This document shows, in pieces, positions 28,122 through 35,823 of a stretch of DNA of 64,000 nt. Numbering within the stretch: the stretch's first letter is position 1; each line of letters begins with the position of its first letter. This DNA is from Bacillus cereus G9842 (lineage in GTDB: Bacteria > Bacillota > Bacilli > Bacillales > Bacillaceae_G): positions 1,340,001 to 1,404,000 of the forward strand of contig NC_011772.1 in NCBI RefSeq assembly GCF_000021305.1, in the 5' to 3' direction. A program made the position numbers and the translations under genes. The notes under the pieces were generated by a model. The model saw nothing but the letters and a program-made list of their open reading frames with translations, had not been told where the DNA came from and did not search any database.

Positions 28122-29396
28122 ATGAAAAGAATAGGACTTGCATGGCAAATATTAATAGGACTTGCACTTGGTATTGCAGTTGGGGCGATTTTCTTTGGCA
28201 ATCCGGCTGTAGTGAGTTATTTACAACCAATTGGTGATATTTTCATCCGATTAATTAAAATGATCGTTGTACCGATTGTTGTAGCAAGTATTGTTGTTGG
28301 GGTTGCTGGTGTTGGCGATGTTAAAAAACTAGGTCGACTAGGCGGAAAAACAATTATTTACTTTGAAATTATTACAACAATTGCAATTATTGTTGGTCTA
28401 TTAATAGCGAATATTTTCCAACCAGGAAAAGGCGTGAATATGGAGCAGTTAACAAAGACAGATATTTCAAAATATACACATACAACAGAGCAAGTACAAA
28501 GTCATTCATTTGCAGATACATTTGTAAATATTGTTCCAACGAACATTATGAAGTCATTAGCTGACGGAGATATGCTTGCTATTATATTCTTCTCTGTACT
28601 ATTTGGTTTAGGTGTAGCAGCAATTGGTGAAAGAGGAAGACCAGTTCTTCAATTTTTCCAAGGTGTAGCTGACGCAATGTTTTATGTAACAAACCAAGTT
28701 ATGAAATTTGCACCATTTGGTGTGTTTGCACTAATTGGTGTTACAGTTTCTACATTTGGTCTTGCTTCATTAATTCCATTAGGGAAATTACTAATTGTCG
28801 TATATGGAGCAATGATCTTCTTCGTCGTAGTTGTCTTAGGACTTACAGCGAAAATATTTGGAATTAACATTTTCCAATTCTTTAAGATTTTAAAAGACGA
28901 GCTGATCTTAGCGTATTCTACAGCAAGCTCAGAAACAGTTTTACCGAAAATCATGGAGAAAATGGAGAAATTCGGTTGTCCGAAAGCAATTACATCTTTC
29001 GTTATTCCGACAGGTTATTCATTTAACTTAGATGGATCAACTTTATATCAAGCAATTGCGGCGATTTTCTTGGCGCAAATGTACGGTATTGATTTATCTA
29101 TTACACAACAAATTACATTATTACTTGTATTAATGGTTACCTCAAAAGGTATCGCAGGTGTACCGGGCGTATCATTCGTTGTATTATTAGCGACACTTGG
29201 TACAGTAGGTATTCCACCTGAAGGTTTAGCGTTCATTGCTGGTATTGACCGTATTTTAGATATGGCTCGTACAGCAGTTAACGTTGTAGGAAACTCTTTA
29301 GCAGCTGTAGTTATGTCTAAGTGGGAAGGTCAATATGACGCTGAAAAAGGACAAGCTTATTTAAAAGAGATTTCTGAAAAGGGTCAAGCTGCTTAA
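28122..29396 (+). CDS. gltT: Proton/sodium-glutamate/aspartate symporter
   Basis: This 424-residue dicarboxylate/amino acid:cation symporter (DAACS) closely follows the pattern of B. subtilis GltT. Eight helices and two re-entrant hairpins are expected. The serine-rich HP1 motif (AYSTASSETVLPKIM) lies near residue 270 and the TGYSFNLDGST motif of TM7 near residue 300. HP2 GIAGVPGVSF and the TM8 substrate site GIDRILDMARTAVNV follow. The ribosome binding site GAAGAGGGGGTTACAA is unusually G-rich and complementary to the sRNA proposed at 53329-53441. Confidence 0.92.
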   Translation: MKRIGLAWQILIGLALGIAVGAIFFGNPAVVSYLQPIGDIFIRLIKMIVVPIVVASIVVGVAGVGDVKKLGRLGGKTIIYFEIITTIAIIVGLLIANIFQPGKGVNMEQLTKTDISKYTHTTEQVQSHSFADTFVNIVPTNIMKSLADGDMLAIIFFSVLFGLGVAAIGERGRPVLQFFQGVADAMFYVTNQVMKFAPFGVFALIGVTVSTFGLASLIPLGKLLIVVYGAMIFFVVVVLGLTAKIFGINIFQFFKILKDELILAYSTASSETVLPKIMEKMEKFGCPKAITSFVIPTGYSFNLDGSTLYQAIAAIFLAQMYGIDLSITQQITLLLVLMVTSKGIAGVPGVSFVVLLATLGTVGIPPEGLAFIAGIDRILDMARTAVNVVGNSLAAVVMSKWEGQYDAEKGQAYLKEISEKGQAA

Positions 29397-29408
29397 TTAT
29401 AATATGAA

Positions 29409-29440
29409 CAAGCTCTCACATAATATGTGGGAGCTTTTCT
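29409..29440 (+). terminator. gltT terminator
   Basis: AAGCTCTCACA and TGTGGGAGCTT form an 11-bp stem followed by TTCT. Confidence 0.8.
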
Positions 29441-29464
29441 GTATATAGAAGAGGAGCAGACATA

Positions 29465-29983
29465 ATGAAACGTAAATATGGTGACGGTGCTTCGTGGAAG
29501 AGACTAATAGAAAAGAGTTATACGGTTAAGCAAGTGGAAGAGGGAATGCTCGGAATACTGGATATAAAAAAAGTGAGAGAGCCTAGTTGTAAAGAATATG
29601 ATGGTAAAGAAATTTGTATTGCAAGTGATGGGTATACGTGGGTTCAATATTTCATTAATGGAAAGAACTTTGCGATTACAGCTATGTTAGATGATAGGCA
29701 CAATTTAGTGCAATATTATATTGATGTGACGAAAGAATATGAAATAGACGATCGTGGTTTACCGTATTTTGATGATTTATATTTAGATGTAGTATTATTA
29801 CCCAGCGGTAAGGTGTATATATTAGATGAAGAAGAGCTAGAGGATGCTTATAAAAGTGGCGATGTCACGAAGGAAGAGTATGAGTTAGCTTGGTACACTA
29901 CGAAATGGATATTAGCAGCAATAAAAAATAGTGAATTTTATTGGATTTCAATATTGGAAGAAGAAATCGAAAAGTTAAAATGA
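29465..29983 (+). CDS. DUF402 domain protein (nucleoside-phosphatase-like)
   Basis: This 172-residue soluble protein has the DUF402 pattern: WVQYFINGKNFAITAM, then QYYIDV, DDLYLDVVLLPSGKVYILDEEELEDA. Acidic residues in these segments bind metal and the phosphate ligand in the FomD-like and Ntdp families. Ntdp-type members hydrolyse nucleoside di/triphosphates; the exact substrate here is unknown. ATG 29465 follows AGAGGAG. It is a single gene between gltT and the SAM-riboswitch transporter. Confidence 0.75.
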   Translation: MKRKYGDGASWKRLIEKSYTVKQVEEGMLGILDIKKVREPSCKEYDGKEICIASDGYTWVQYFINGKNFAITAMLDDRHNLVQYYIDVTKEYEIDDRGLPYFDDLYLDVVLLPSGKVYILDEEELEDAYKSGDVTKEEYELAWYTTKWILAAIKNSEFYWISILEEEIEKLK

Positions 29984-30102
29984 TTGTTGTATTCAAATTT
30001 TTGTATAATTACCAAAAAAATCTATACAAAAAATAATTGACTTTTGTTTTGTAAGCGAGTAAAGTTAGGGAAGAAATTATTATTAAAAAATAAATATGAA
30101 AC

Positions 30103-30261
30103 CTTCTTATAAAGAGAGGCGGAGGGACTGGCCCTACGATGCCTCGGCAGCGGACTCGATTTCAGAGTGCTGTGCCAAATCCAGCAAGCGTGTGCTTGAA
30201 AGATGAGAAGAGTGTTTCTTATAGATGTATAAGACCTCTTCTCATCGGAAGAGGTCTTTTG
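30103..30261 (+). promoter_or_regulatory. SAM riboswitch (S box) of the metT-like gene
   Basis: The aptamer (30103-30210) has P1 CTTCTTAT/ATGAGAAG and the core GGCGGAGGGACTGGCCC, CCTCGGCAGC, GTGCTGTGCCAAATCCAGC and CTTGAAAGATGAG. The antiterminator is explicit: GATGAGAAGAG (30202-30212) is exactly complementary to CTCTTCTCATC (30236-30246). The latter overlaps the terminator GACCTCTT...AAGAGGTC plus TTTT (30233-30260). A promoter-like TTGACT (30037) and TAAAGT (30060) precede it. SAM should switch the gene off. Confidence 0.95.
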
Positions 30262-30303
30262 TTATTCATTAGAAAAAGGTTGAAACTAGGGAGAGATGGT
30301 ACT

Positions 30304-31620
30304 TTGAAAGAAACGAGAGGAAATGGTTTAGCTTTATTACCACTTGGGATATTTTTGGCGCTATTTATTGGTTCTGGAATTATTACAGGTGATTTCTATA
30401 AATTGCCGATACTTGTAGCGATTTCAATTGCTGTAGGAGTTGCTTTAGTGATGAATCGTAAAGAAAGTTTTAATGTGAAAGTAGAGCGGTTCGCTAAAGG
30501 TGCAGGAAATCCAGATATTATGATTATGGTATTAATTTTTGTGCTTGCTGGTGCATTTTCTGAAACTGCTAAAGGAATGGGCGGGGTAGATTCAACTGTT
30601 AATTTAGCGTTAACTATTTTACCGCCAGGATTTATCGTAGCTGGAATCTTTGTTATTGGTGCATTTATTTCATTAGCTATGGGGACTTCAATGGGAACAA
30701 TTGCAGCGTTAGCACCAATTGCTGTAGGTATTAGTGGTCAAACTGATATCTCAATTGCGCTTACGATGGCTACTGTTGTTGGCGGAGCGATGTTTGGTGA
30801 TAATTTATCATTTATTTCAGATACAACAATCGCAGCTGTTCGTTCACAAGGAACAGAAATGAAAGATAAGTTTAAAACGAACTTTTTAATTGTATTACCA
30901 GCGGCTATTATTACAATTGTACTATTAGTAATAGTTACTTCAGGAAGTGATACGCAGGTTAAAGCGCATAGCTTTGATTGGATAAAGATTTTACCGTACG
31001 CAGGAGTACTTATTACAGCTCTACTTGGCTGGAATGTACTTATCGTATTAACTGGTGGAACTGTACTATCTGGTGTTATCGGTCTTATAGATGGAAGTTA
31101 CACGTTAGAAAGTTTCTTTAAAAGTGTAACGACTGGAATGGGCGGTATGATGGAGTTAGTATTACTTGCTATATTAATTGGCGGTATGGTTGAATTAATC
31201 CAATATAATGGTGGTATTCAATATTTAATGAATGTATTAACACGTAATATTCGTTCGAAAAAAGGAGCGGAATTTGGTATTGCTGGTTTAGTGAGTATGA
31301 CGAATATGTGTACAGCAAATAATACGATTTCGATTATTTTTACAGGCCCGCTTGCAAAAAATATTGCGGATCAATATGAAATAGATCCTCGTAAATCAGC
31401 GAGTGTATTAGATCTTTTCTCATGTTGTGTGCAAGGGTTGATCCCGTACGGTGCCCAAATGTTAACGGCAGCAGGATTTGCAGCGTTATCTCCGGTTGAA
31501 TTGTTACCATATGCATTTTATCCAATTTTAGTTGGAGTATGTGGGATTGTTTCTATTTTAATTGGGTTTCCAAGGTTTTCGAAAGTAGCTGAGAAAAAAA
31601 AGTATCATAAAACAGCTTAA
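30304..31620 (+). CDS. metT: NhaC-superfamily transporter, probable methionine transporter
   Basis: This 438-residue membrane protein has 11-12 hydrophobic helices and the NhaC/ion-transporter-superfamily pattern (ISLAMGTSMGTIAALAPIA near residue 120, GGAMFGDNLSFISDTT near residue 155). Comparative studies of SAM-riboswitch genes proposed NhaC-type proteins with this control as methionine importers (MetT). The riboswitch directly upstream supports that role. The long frame begins inside the riboswitch; TTG 30304 behind AGGGAGAGA gives a membrane protein of normal length starting MKETRGNGLAL. Substrate is inferred, not shown. Confidence 0.8.
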   Translation: MKETRGNGLALLPLGIFLALFIGSGIITGDFYKLPILVAISIAVGVALVMNRKESFNVKVERFAKGAGNPDIMIMVLIFVLAGAFSETAKGMGGVDSTVNLALTILPPGFIVAGIFVIGAFISLAMGTSMGTIAALAPIAVGISGQTDISIALTMATVVGGAMFGDNLSFISDTTIAAVRSQGTEMKDKFKTNFLIVLPAAIITIVLLVIVTSGSDTQVKAHSFDWIKILPYAGVLITALLGWNVLIVLTGGTVLSGVIGLIDGSYTLESFFKSVTTGMGGMMELVLLAILIGGMVELIQYNGGIQYLMNVLTRNIRSKKGAEFGIAGLVSMTNMCTANNTISIIFTGPLAKNIADQYEIDPRKSASVLDLFSCCVQGLIPYGAQMLTAAGFAALSPVELLPYAFYPILVGVCGIVSILIGFPRFSKVAEKKKYHKTA

Positions 31621-31642
31621 TCTAATATGAACGTTAGTAATT

Positions 31643-31680
31643 AAAAAACGTGCAGAGAATAGACTCTGCACGTTTTTTTG
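31643..31680 (+). terminator. metT terminator
   Basis: AACGTGCAGAG and CTCTGCACGTT form an 11-bp stem followed by TTTTT. Confidence 0.9.
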
Positions 31681-31698
31681 CGTAAAGGGCTGAATATG

Positions 31699-31718
31699 AC
31701 TCGGTCTTAAGTCTGAGT
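31699..31718 (+). promoter_or_regulatory. Candidate LiaR operator of the lia operon
   Basis: ACTCGGTCTTAAGTCTGAGT is a near-perfect 20-base palindrome centred on CTTAAG. A related GGTTCTTAAGCTCG follows at 31726. A -10-like TAAGAT at 31763 puts the centre about 66 bases before the start of transcription, a usual position for an activator such as the LiaR encoded in the operon. The assignment rests on symmetry and context. Confidence 0.55.
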
Positions 31719-31801
31719 TAAAAACGGTTCTTAAGCTCGTTATGGAAAGATGAAAAAATAGTTAAGATAAGAGTATCAAATCGAAGGGAGGCAAGCACAA
31801 G

Positions 31802-32158
31802 ATGAAACAATTTCTAGCGTTTATCGCAGCCGGTATTTTGGCTTTAATTGCTCTTGGTAGTCTTGCTGGTATTGTAGGATTCGCAATCGGAGCAGGAGTT
31901 GTATATTGGAGCTATAAATCATTTGTGCGAGCTAAATCATTTTTTGGAAAGTTAGCTTGGGGTATTGTTGGTTTAATCGGTTTATCCATTGCACTTTCTC
32001 ATTCACCAGCATTAATCGGTATCGCTGCTTTAGTGGTTTTATACTACGGATACCGTGAGTGGAAAAAAGAAAAAGATGTAGTTGTTGAATCTGCTCCAGA
32101 AAGTTCTACACCATATAGCAACTTTGAAGATGAGTGGAACAAATTAATGAAAAACTAA
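31802..32158 (+). CDS. Small membrane protein of the lia operon (LiaI/lmo0954-like)
   Basis: This 118-residue protein has two to three hydrophobic helices (FLAFIAAGILALIALGSLAG near the N terminus; a second and third near residues 55-80). The hydrophilic acidic tail ends SNFEDEWNKLMKN. It is first in an operon with a PspA homologue and LiaF-LiaS-LiaR. In B. subtilis the small membrane protein LiaI anchors LiaH; sequence similarity here is closer to the listerial lmo0954 group. ATG 31802 follows GGGAGG. Confidence 0.8.
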   Translation: MKQFLAFIAAGILALIALGSLAGIVGFAIGAGVVYWSYKSFVRAKSFFGKLAWGIVGLIGLSIALSHSPALIGIAALVVLYYGYREWKKEKDVVVESAPESSTPYSNFEDEWNKLMKN

Positions 32159-32205
32159 AACAATAAATCAAATTATAATTAAAGTAGAAGAGAGGAAGAT
32201 TTATA

Positions 32206-32868
32206 ATGAAACAATCTTTATTCGGACGTGTACGCGATGCAATTTTAGCTGATTTTCATAACGTGTTAGATGAGAAGGAAAGAAAAAATCCAATTGCGAT
32301 GTTAAACCAATATTTACGTGATAGTGAGCGTGAAATAACAAAAATTGAGAAGTTAATTGAGCGTCATAAAACATTAAAATCTAACTTCGCTCGTGAGCTT
32401 GAGCAAGCACGTTATTTCGTTAATAAAAGATCAAAGCAAGCTATCGTTGCTCAAGAAGCAGGCGAATTACAATTGCACGAACGTGCGTTAGAAGAGGTAG
32501 CTTATTATGAAGGGCAAGTAACTCGATTAGAAGAAATGTATGCAGGTGTTGTAGAGCAAATTGATGAGTTAGAGCGTCGTCTTTCTGAAATGAAAAATAA
32601 ATTAAAAGAAATGCACGCAAAGCGTATGGAACTAATGGCACGTGAAAATATGGCACATGCAAATCGTCGGATGAATACTGCGATGCATAAAATGGATGAA
32701 AATAATCCGTTCTTACGATTTGAAGAAATTGAAGATCACATTCGTGACTTAGAAACTCGTATGAATGAAGGGCATGAGCGTGACACATTTGATATGAAAA
32801 TTGCAAAACTTGAGCGTGAAATGAAAGAAAAGAATGATGTATCGTTAACGAAAGAGTTAACAAAATAA
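32206..32868 (+). CDS. liaH: PspA/IM30 family envelope-stress protein
   Basis: This 220-residue, almost fully helical coiled-coil protein (MKQSLFGRVRDAILADFHN, then long heptad-rich segments with IEKLIERHKTLKSN and LEEMYAGVVEQIDELERRL) belongs to PspA/Vipp1/LiaH. Members oligomerise on stressed membranes and limit leakage. It lies between the small membrane protein and liaF in a lia operon, which supports LiaH. Confidence 0.9.
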   Translation: MKQSLFGRVRDAILADFHNVLDEKERKNPIAMLNQYLRDSEREITKIEKLIERHKTLKSNFARELEQARYFVNKRSKQAIVAQEAGELQLHERALEEVAYYEGQVTRLEEMYAGVVEQIDELERRLSEMKNKLKEMHAKRMELMARENMAHANRRMNTAMHKMDENNPFLRFEEIEDHIRDLETRMNEGHERDTFDMKIAKLEREMKEKNDVSLTKELTK

Positions 32869-32975
32869 TAGTAGTATATTATAAAACAGGCTTATGATAT
32901 AGTGATAGGAGAAAAGGTGTTGGAAAGCAATGCCTTTTCTTCTATGTATATGTGACAAGAAGGGGGGGAGCTGAA

Positions 32976-33716
32976 GTGAAGAAACATTTTTCAAAGACAC
33001 AATTAATGGGGATGCTCCTCATCATATTTGGGTTCGGTCTTTTTCTTGATATGATACTTGGACATTTTGAACCAGGTGGTCTCATTTTTGCATTTATTAT
33101 GCTTATGTTTGGAAGGCATTATCGTAAAAAGAATCGTTATGTACGGGGGAATGTATTTTTATTTGTTGGTGGTATCGTATTTTTATTTTTCTTATTTTCA
33201 TCAGCAGCATTTGTTCTTGTCGTATTTGCTTGTTTAGCTTTAATTGGTTATCAATTGATTCAACAAGGACATCAGCAAAAAGCAATGAAGGTTGAAATTA
33301 AAGAAAAAGGGATTATAGACGAAGAGAAGCAAATATATCGTACAGAACCATATTTGAAAAATATGTTTGTAGGCAATGTACGAATGATGGATCATATTTA
33401 TGAACTTGAGGATATTAATGTTCAATATGGTGCTTGTGATGTGGAAATAGATTTAACAACTGCTATGATTCCAGAAGGAGAAACAGTAATTGTTATTCGA
33501 GGTGTCGTTGGTAATATTCGTTTATATGTGCCATATGATATTGAACTTTCTTTAAATCACTCTGTTATTGTCGGCCGTGTGCTCTTGCCAGGTCATGAAG
33601 AGACAGGGTTTAACCGCAATGTTACATTTAGAACAGAGCAGTATAAAGAGGCTCCTCGTCGTATTAAAATTATTTCTTCGCTTGTCGTAGGCGACACGGA
33701 AGTGAGGAAAGTATAA
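32976..33716 (+). CDS. liaF: LiaF family regulator of the LiaRS system
   Basis: This 246-residue protein has four hydrophobic segments in the first 100 residues, then a cytosolic C-terminal beta-rich domain (VQYGACDVEIDLTTAMIPEG, GVVGNIRLYVPYD, SLVVGDTEVRKV) typical of LiaF/VraT. In B. subtilis LiaF strongly inhibits the kinase LiaS. GTG 32976 is chosen because GGGGGGGAG precedes it at a good distance. It overlaps liaS by one base. Confidence 0.9.
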   Translation: MKKHFSKTQLMGMLLIIFGFGLFLDMILGHFEPGGLIFAFIMLMFGRHYRKKNRYVRGNVFLFVGGIVFLFFLFSSAAFVLVVFACLALIGYQLIQQGHQQKAMKVEIKEKGIIDEEKQIYRTEPYLKNMFVGNVRMMDHIYELEDINVQYGACDVEIDLTTAMIPEGETVIVIRGVVGNIRLYVPYDIELSLNHSVIVGRVLLPGHEETGFNRNVTFRTEQYKEAPRRIKIISSLVVGDTEVRKV

Positions 33717-34771
33717 TGAAGAAACAAAAAAATATTTCGTGGATGTATATTCGTTATTCTATGTTGTCCTCTGTTAGTATCGCACTCATTTGTACAATTG
33801 TATATGTTTGGAAAAGCGAGCAACAAGTGTATGATTTATTATGGAAGGAATCCATCGCTTCTGTTCCAATTGGCTTGTTTATTATGACTACAAGTTTACT
33901 TATCGGGGGAATTGTAGGATATGCAATCGGTTACTATATAGAGCAGCGTATACAAGGATTAAATACTTTTCTATTTGAAGTAGAGCGAGGGAATTTTCCG
34001 AGTGATGTTTCGTTTACTGCGGATGATGAATTTCATGAAGTGGAGCGAAAAGTAATCGTTCTGGCTCGTCGATTAGAGGAGCAAGCTGGACTCTTTCAAA
34101 AAGTAACGAATGAACGAGCTCATTGGAATGAAGAGATGAGACAAGAAGCGATTTCTCAAGAAAGGCATCGCTTAGCAAGGGAGTTGCATGATTCAGTAAG
34201 TCAGCAGCTTTTCGCAATGTCGATGATGATGTCAGCGATTAATGAACAAATAACTGAATTTCCAGATGTGACAAAAAAACAATTACAACTTGTTGAAAAT
34301 ATGGTTGTAAATGCTCAATCAGAAATGAGAGCATTGCTCCTTCATTTACGTCCTGTACAATTGGAAGGTAAGAAACTGACAGAAGGTATAGAGGAATTAT
34401 TAACGGAATTATCGCGAAAACAACATATGAAAATTGAATGGCTTATTGAGCCAATAGAATTAAAAAAAGGTGTAGAAGATCATTTATTCCGTATTGTGCA
34501 AGAAGCGCTATCAAATACGTTGCGACACGCGAAGGCAAAGAAAACAGAAGTGCGCCTTCGAAAAATTGATCAATATGCGATTTTAAAAATCATTGATGAC
34601 GGTGTTGGGTTTGAAGTAGGCGTTAATAAAGCCGGTTCCTATGGCTTAAGATCGATGCAAGAGCGTGTTCATGAAATTGGTGGGACACTCAAGGTACTGA
34701 GTTTCCCGGCCAAAGGTACACAAATAGAAGTGAAAGTACCGATTATGCTTGAGAGAGGGGGAGAAGTATGA
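33716..34771 (+). CDS. liaS: Sensor histidine kinase LiaS/VraS
   Basis: This 351-residue kinase has two membrane helices with a short extracytoplasmic loop (intramembrane-sensing type), a HAMP-like linker near residue 85, and an HisKA_3 dimerisation motif ([19 protein letters not shown], phospho-His near residue 158). The ATPase domain shows [13 protein letters not shown] and IIDDGVGFE. It responds to lipid II-binding and other envelope agents in relatives. It overlaps liaR by four bases. Confidence 0.94.
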   Translation: MKKQKNISWMYIRYSMLSSVSIALICTIVYVWKSEQQVYDLLWKESIASVPIGLFIMTTSLLIGGIVGYAIGYYIEQRIQGLNTFLFEVERGNFPSDVSFTADDEFHEVERKVIVLARRLEEQAGLFQKVTNERAHWNEEMRQEAISQERHRLARELHDSVSQQLFAMSMMMSAINEQITEFPDVTKKQLQLVENMVVNAQSEMRALLLHLRPVQLEGKKLTEGIEELLTELSRKQHMKIEWLIEPIELKKGVEDHLFRIVQEALSNTLRHAKAKKTEVRLRKIDQYAILKIIDDGVGFEVGVNKAGSYGLRSMQERVHEIGGTLKVLSFPAKGTQIEVKVPIMLERGGEV

Positions 34772-35400
34772 TAAAAGTATTGCTTGTCGATGATCATGAA
34801 ATGGTTCGTATGGGTGTATCGGCATATTTATCTACACAACCAGATATTGAAGTGGTCGGGGAAGCTGAAAATGGAAAAAAAGGATCAGAATTAGCACTGC
34901 AATTAAGACCGGATATTATTTTAATGGACCTTGTTATGGATGAGATGGATGGTGTCGAAGCAACACGTGCTATTATTCAAGAATGGCCAGAAGCAAAAAT
35001 TGTAGTTGTAACAAGCTTTTTAGATGACGAAAAATTGTATCCTGTTATTGAGGCTGGGGCGACTAGTTATTTATTAAAAACATCAAGAGCAAGTGATATA
35101 GCGGACGCTGTACGAGCTACTTATGATGGAGAAACGGTATTAGAGCCGAAAGTTACCGGGAAAATGATGTCCCGTATGCGTCAAAAGAAAGAGCAACCTT
35201 TGCATGAGGAGTTAACAGAAAGAGAGTCTGAAATTTTGTTATTAATTGCAGAGGGGAAAAGTAATCAAGAGATTGCAGATGAATTGTTTATTGCCCTCAA
35301 AACAGTAAAGACACATGTGAGTAATATATTAAATAAACTAAATGTAAGTGACCGGACACAGGCGGTTATTTATGCATTTAGACATCAATTAACGAAATGA
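34768..35400 (+). CDS. liaR: Response regulator LiaR/VraR
   Basis: This 210-residue NarL/FixJ-type regulator has a receiver domain ([14 protein letters not shown]; phospho-Asp in [13 protein letters not shown] near residue 54) and a LuxR-type HTH ([23 protein letters not shown] near residue 150). It is cotranscribed with liaFS and is expected to activate its own operon through the palindrome at 31699. The stop codon touches one end of dispersed repeat copy B. Confidence 0.95.
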   Translation: MIKVLLVDDHEMVRMGVSAYLSTQPDIEVVGEAENGKKGSELALQLRPDIILMDLVMDEMDGVEATRAIIQEWPEAKIVVVTSFLDDEKLYPVIEAGATSYLLKTSRASDIADAVRATYDGETVLEPKVTGKMMSRMRQKKEQPLHEELTERESEILLLIAEGKSNQEIADELFIALKTVKTHVSNILNKLNVSDRTQAVIYAFRHQLTK

Positions 35401-35455
35401 TAAAGTGCAACTTTAATCAGTGGGGGACTATCCCCATTGATTATTAGTTTGCATC
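35400..35455 (+). repeat. Dispersed B. cereus-type intergenic repeat, copy B (short)
   Basis: ATAAAGTGCAACTTTAATCA followed by GTGGGGGACTATCCCCATTGATTATTAGTT matches the reverse complement of copy D nearly base for base over the first ~55 bases. It starts on the liaR stop codon and contains a small GGGG/CCCC hairpin. Confidence 0.75.
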
Positions 35456-35466
35456 AAATCTTTTTA

Positions 35467-35495
35467 TTGACGCTAATAAATGTAAGCGTTATCAT
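35467..35495 (+). promoter_or_regulatory. Promoter overlapped by a cre-like (CcpA) site
   Basis: TTGACG (35467-35472) and TATCAT (35490-35495), spacer 17, form a promoter for the 87-residue gene. TGTAAGCGTTATCA (35481-35494) matches the CcpA cre consensus TGNAANCGNWNNCA at every fixed position and covers the -10 element, suggesting carbon catabolite repression. Confidence 0.65.
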
Positions 35496-35532
35496 TAAGT
35501 TGTTAACAGTACATACAAAGGGGAGAATGTAT

Positions 35533-35796
35533 ATGTTAGTTCAAACTATATTCGGAATGGATAAGTCTAAAAAATTAGGGGATTATGTGAACGCATTACA
35601 AGCGCTTTGTGAACAATATAATGTTGAAACAGATAAAATTGCGATTATTGAGGCAACAGAGGAATACTATTTATTTTTAGTAAAGCAAGAAGACTGCTAT
35701 GATGTTGTTAAGGTAGAAACAGTTGATACGAATATTGAATATTATACGAAAGCGTATAAAATAAGTAGTTTTAATCATACTGCTTATCAAATGTAA
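35533..35796 (+). CDS. Hypothetical 87-residue protein
   Basis: The product begins MLVQTIFGMDKSKKLGDYVN and is a soluble acidic alpha/beta protein (QALCEQYNVETDKIAIIEAT, EEYYLFLVKQEDCYDVVKVE). I do not recognise the family. The frame extends to 35437, but ATG 35533 behind AAAGGGGAGAA is downstream of the promoter at 35467 and fits better. The cre-like site suggests it is repressed on good carbon sources. Confidence 0.75.
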   Translation: MLVQTIFGMDKSKKLGDYVNALQALCEQYNVETDKIAIIEATEEYYLFLVKQEDCYDVVKVETVDTNIEYYTKAYKISSFNHTAYQM

Positions 35797-35823
35797 AAAA
35801 ACTCCCTTTCGGGAGTTTTTTTA
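35795..35823. terminator. Bidirectional terminator
   Basis: AAAAAACTCCC and GGGAGTTTTTT with a four-base loop separate the 87-residue gene and convergent brnQ. Confidence 0.9.

Noticed and set aside
30139..30303. N-terminal extension of the metT-like protein
   Set aside because: These codons lie within the SAM riboswitch aptamer and terminator; TTG 30304 behind AGGGAGAGA is the sensible start.
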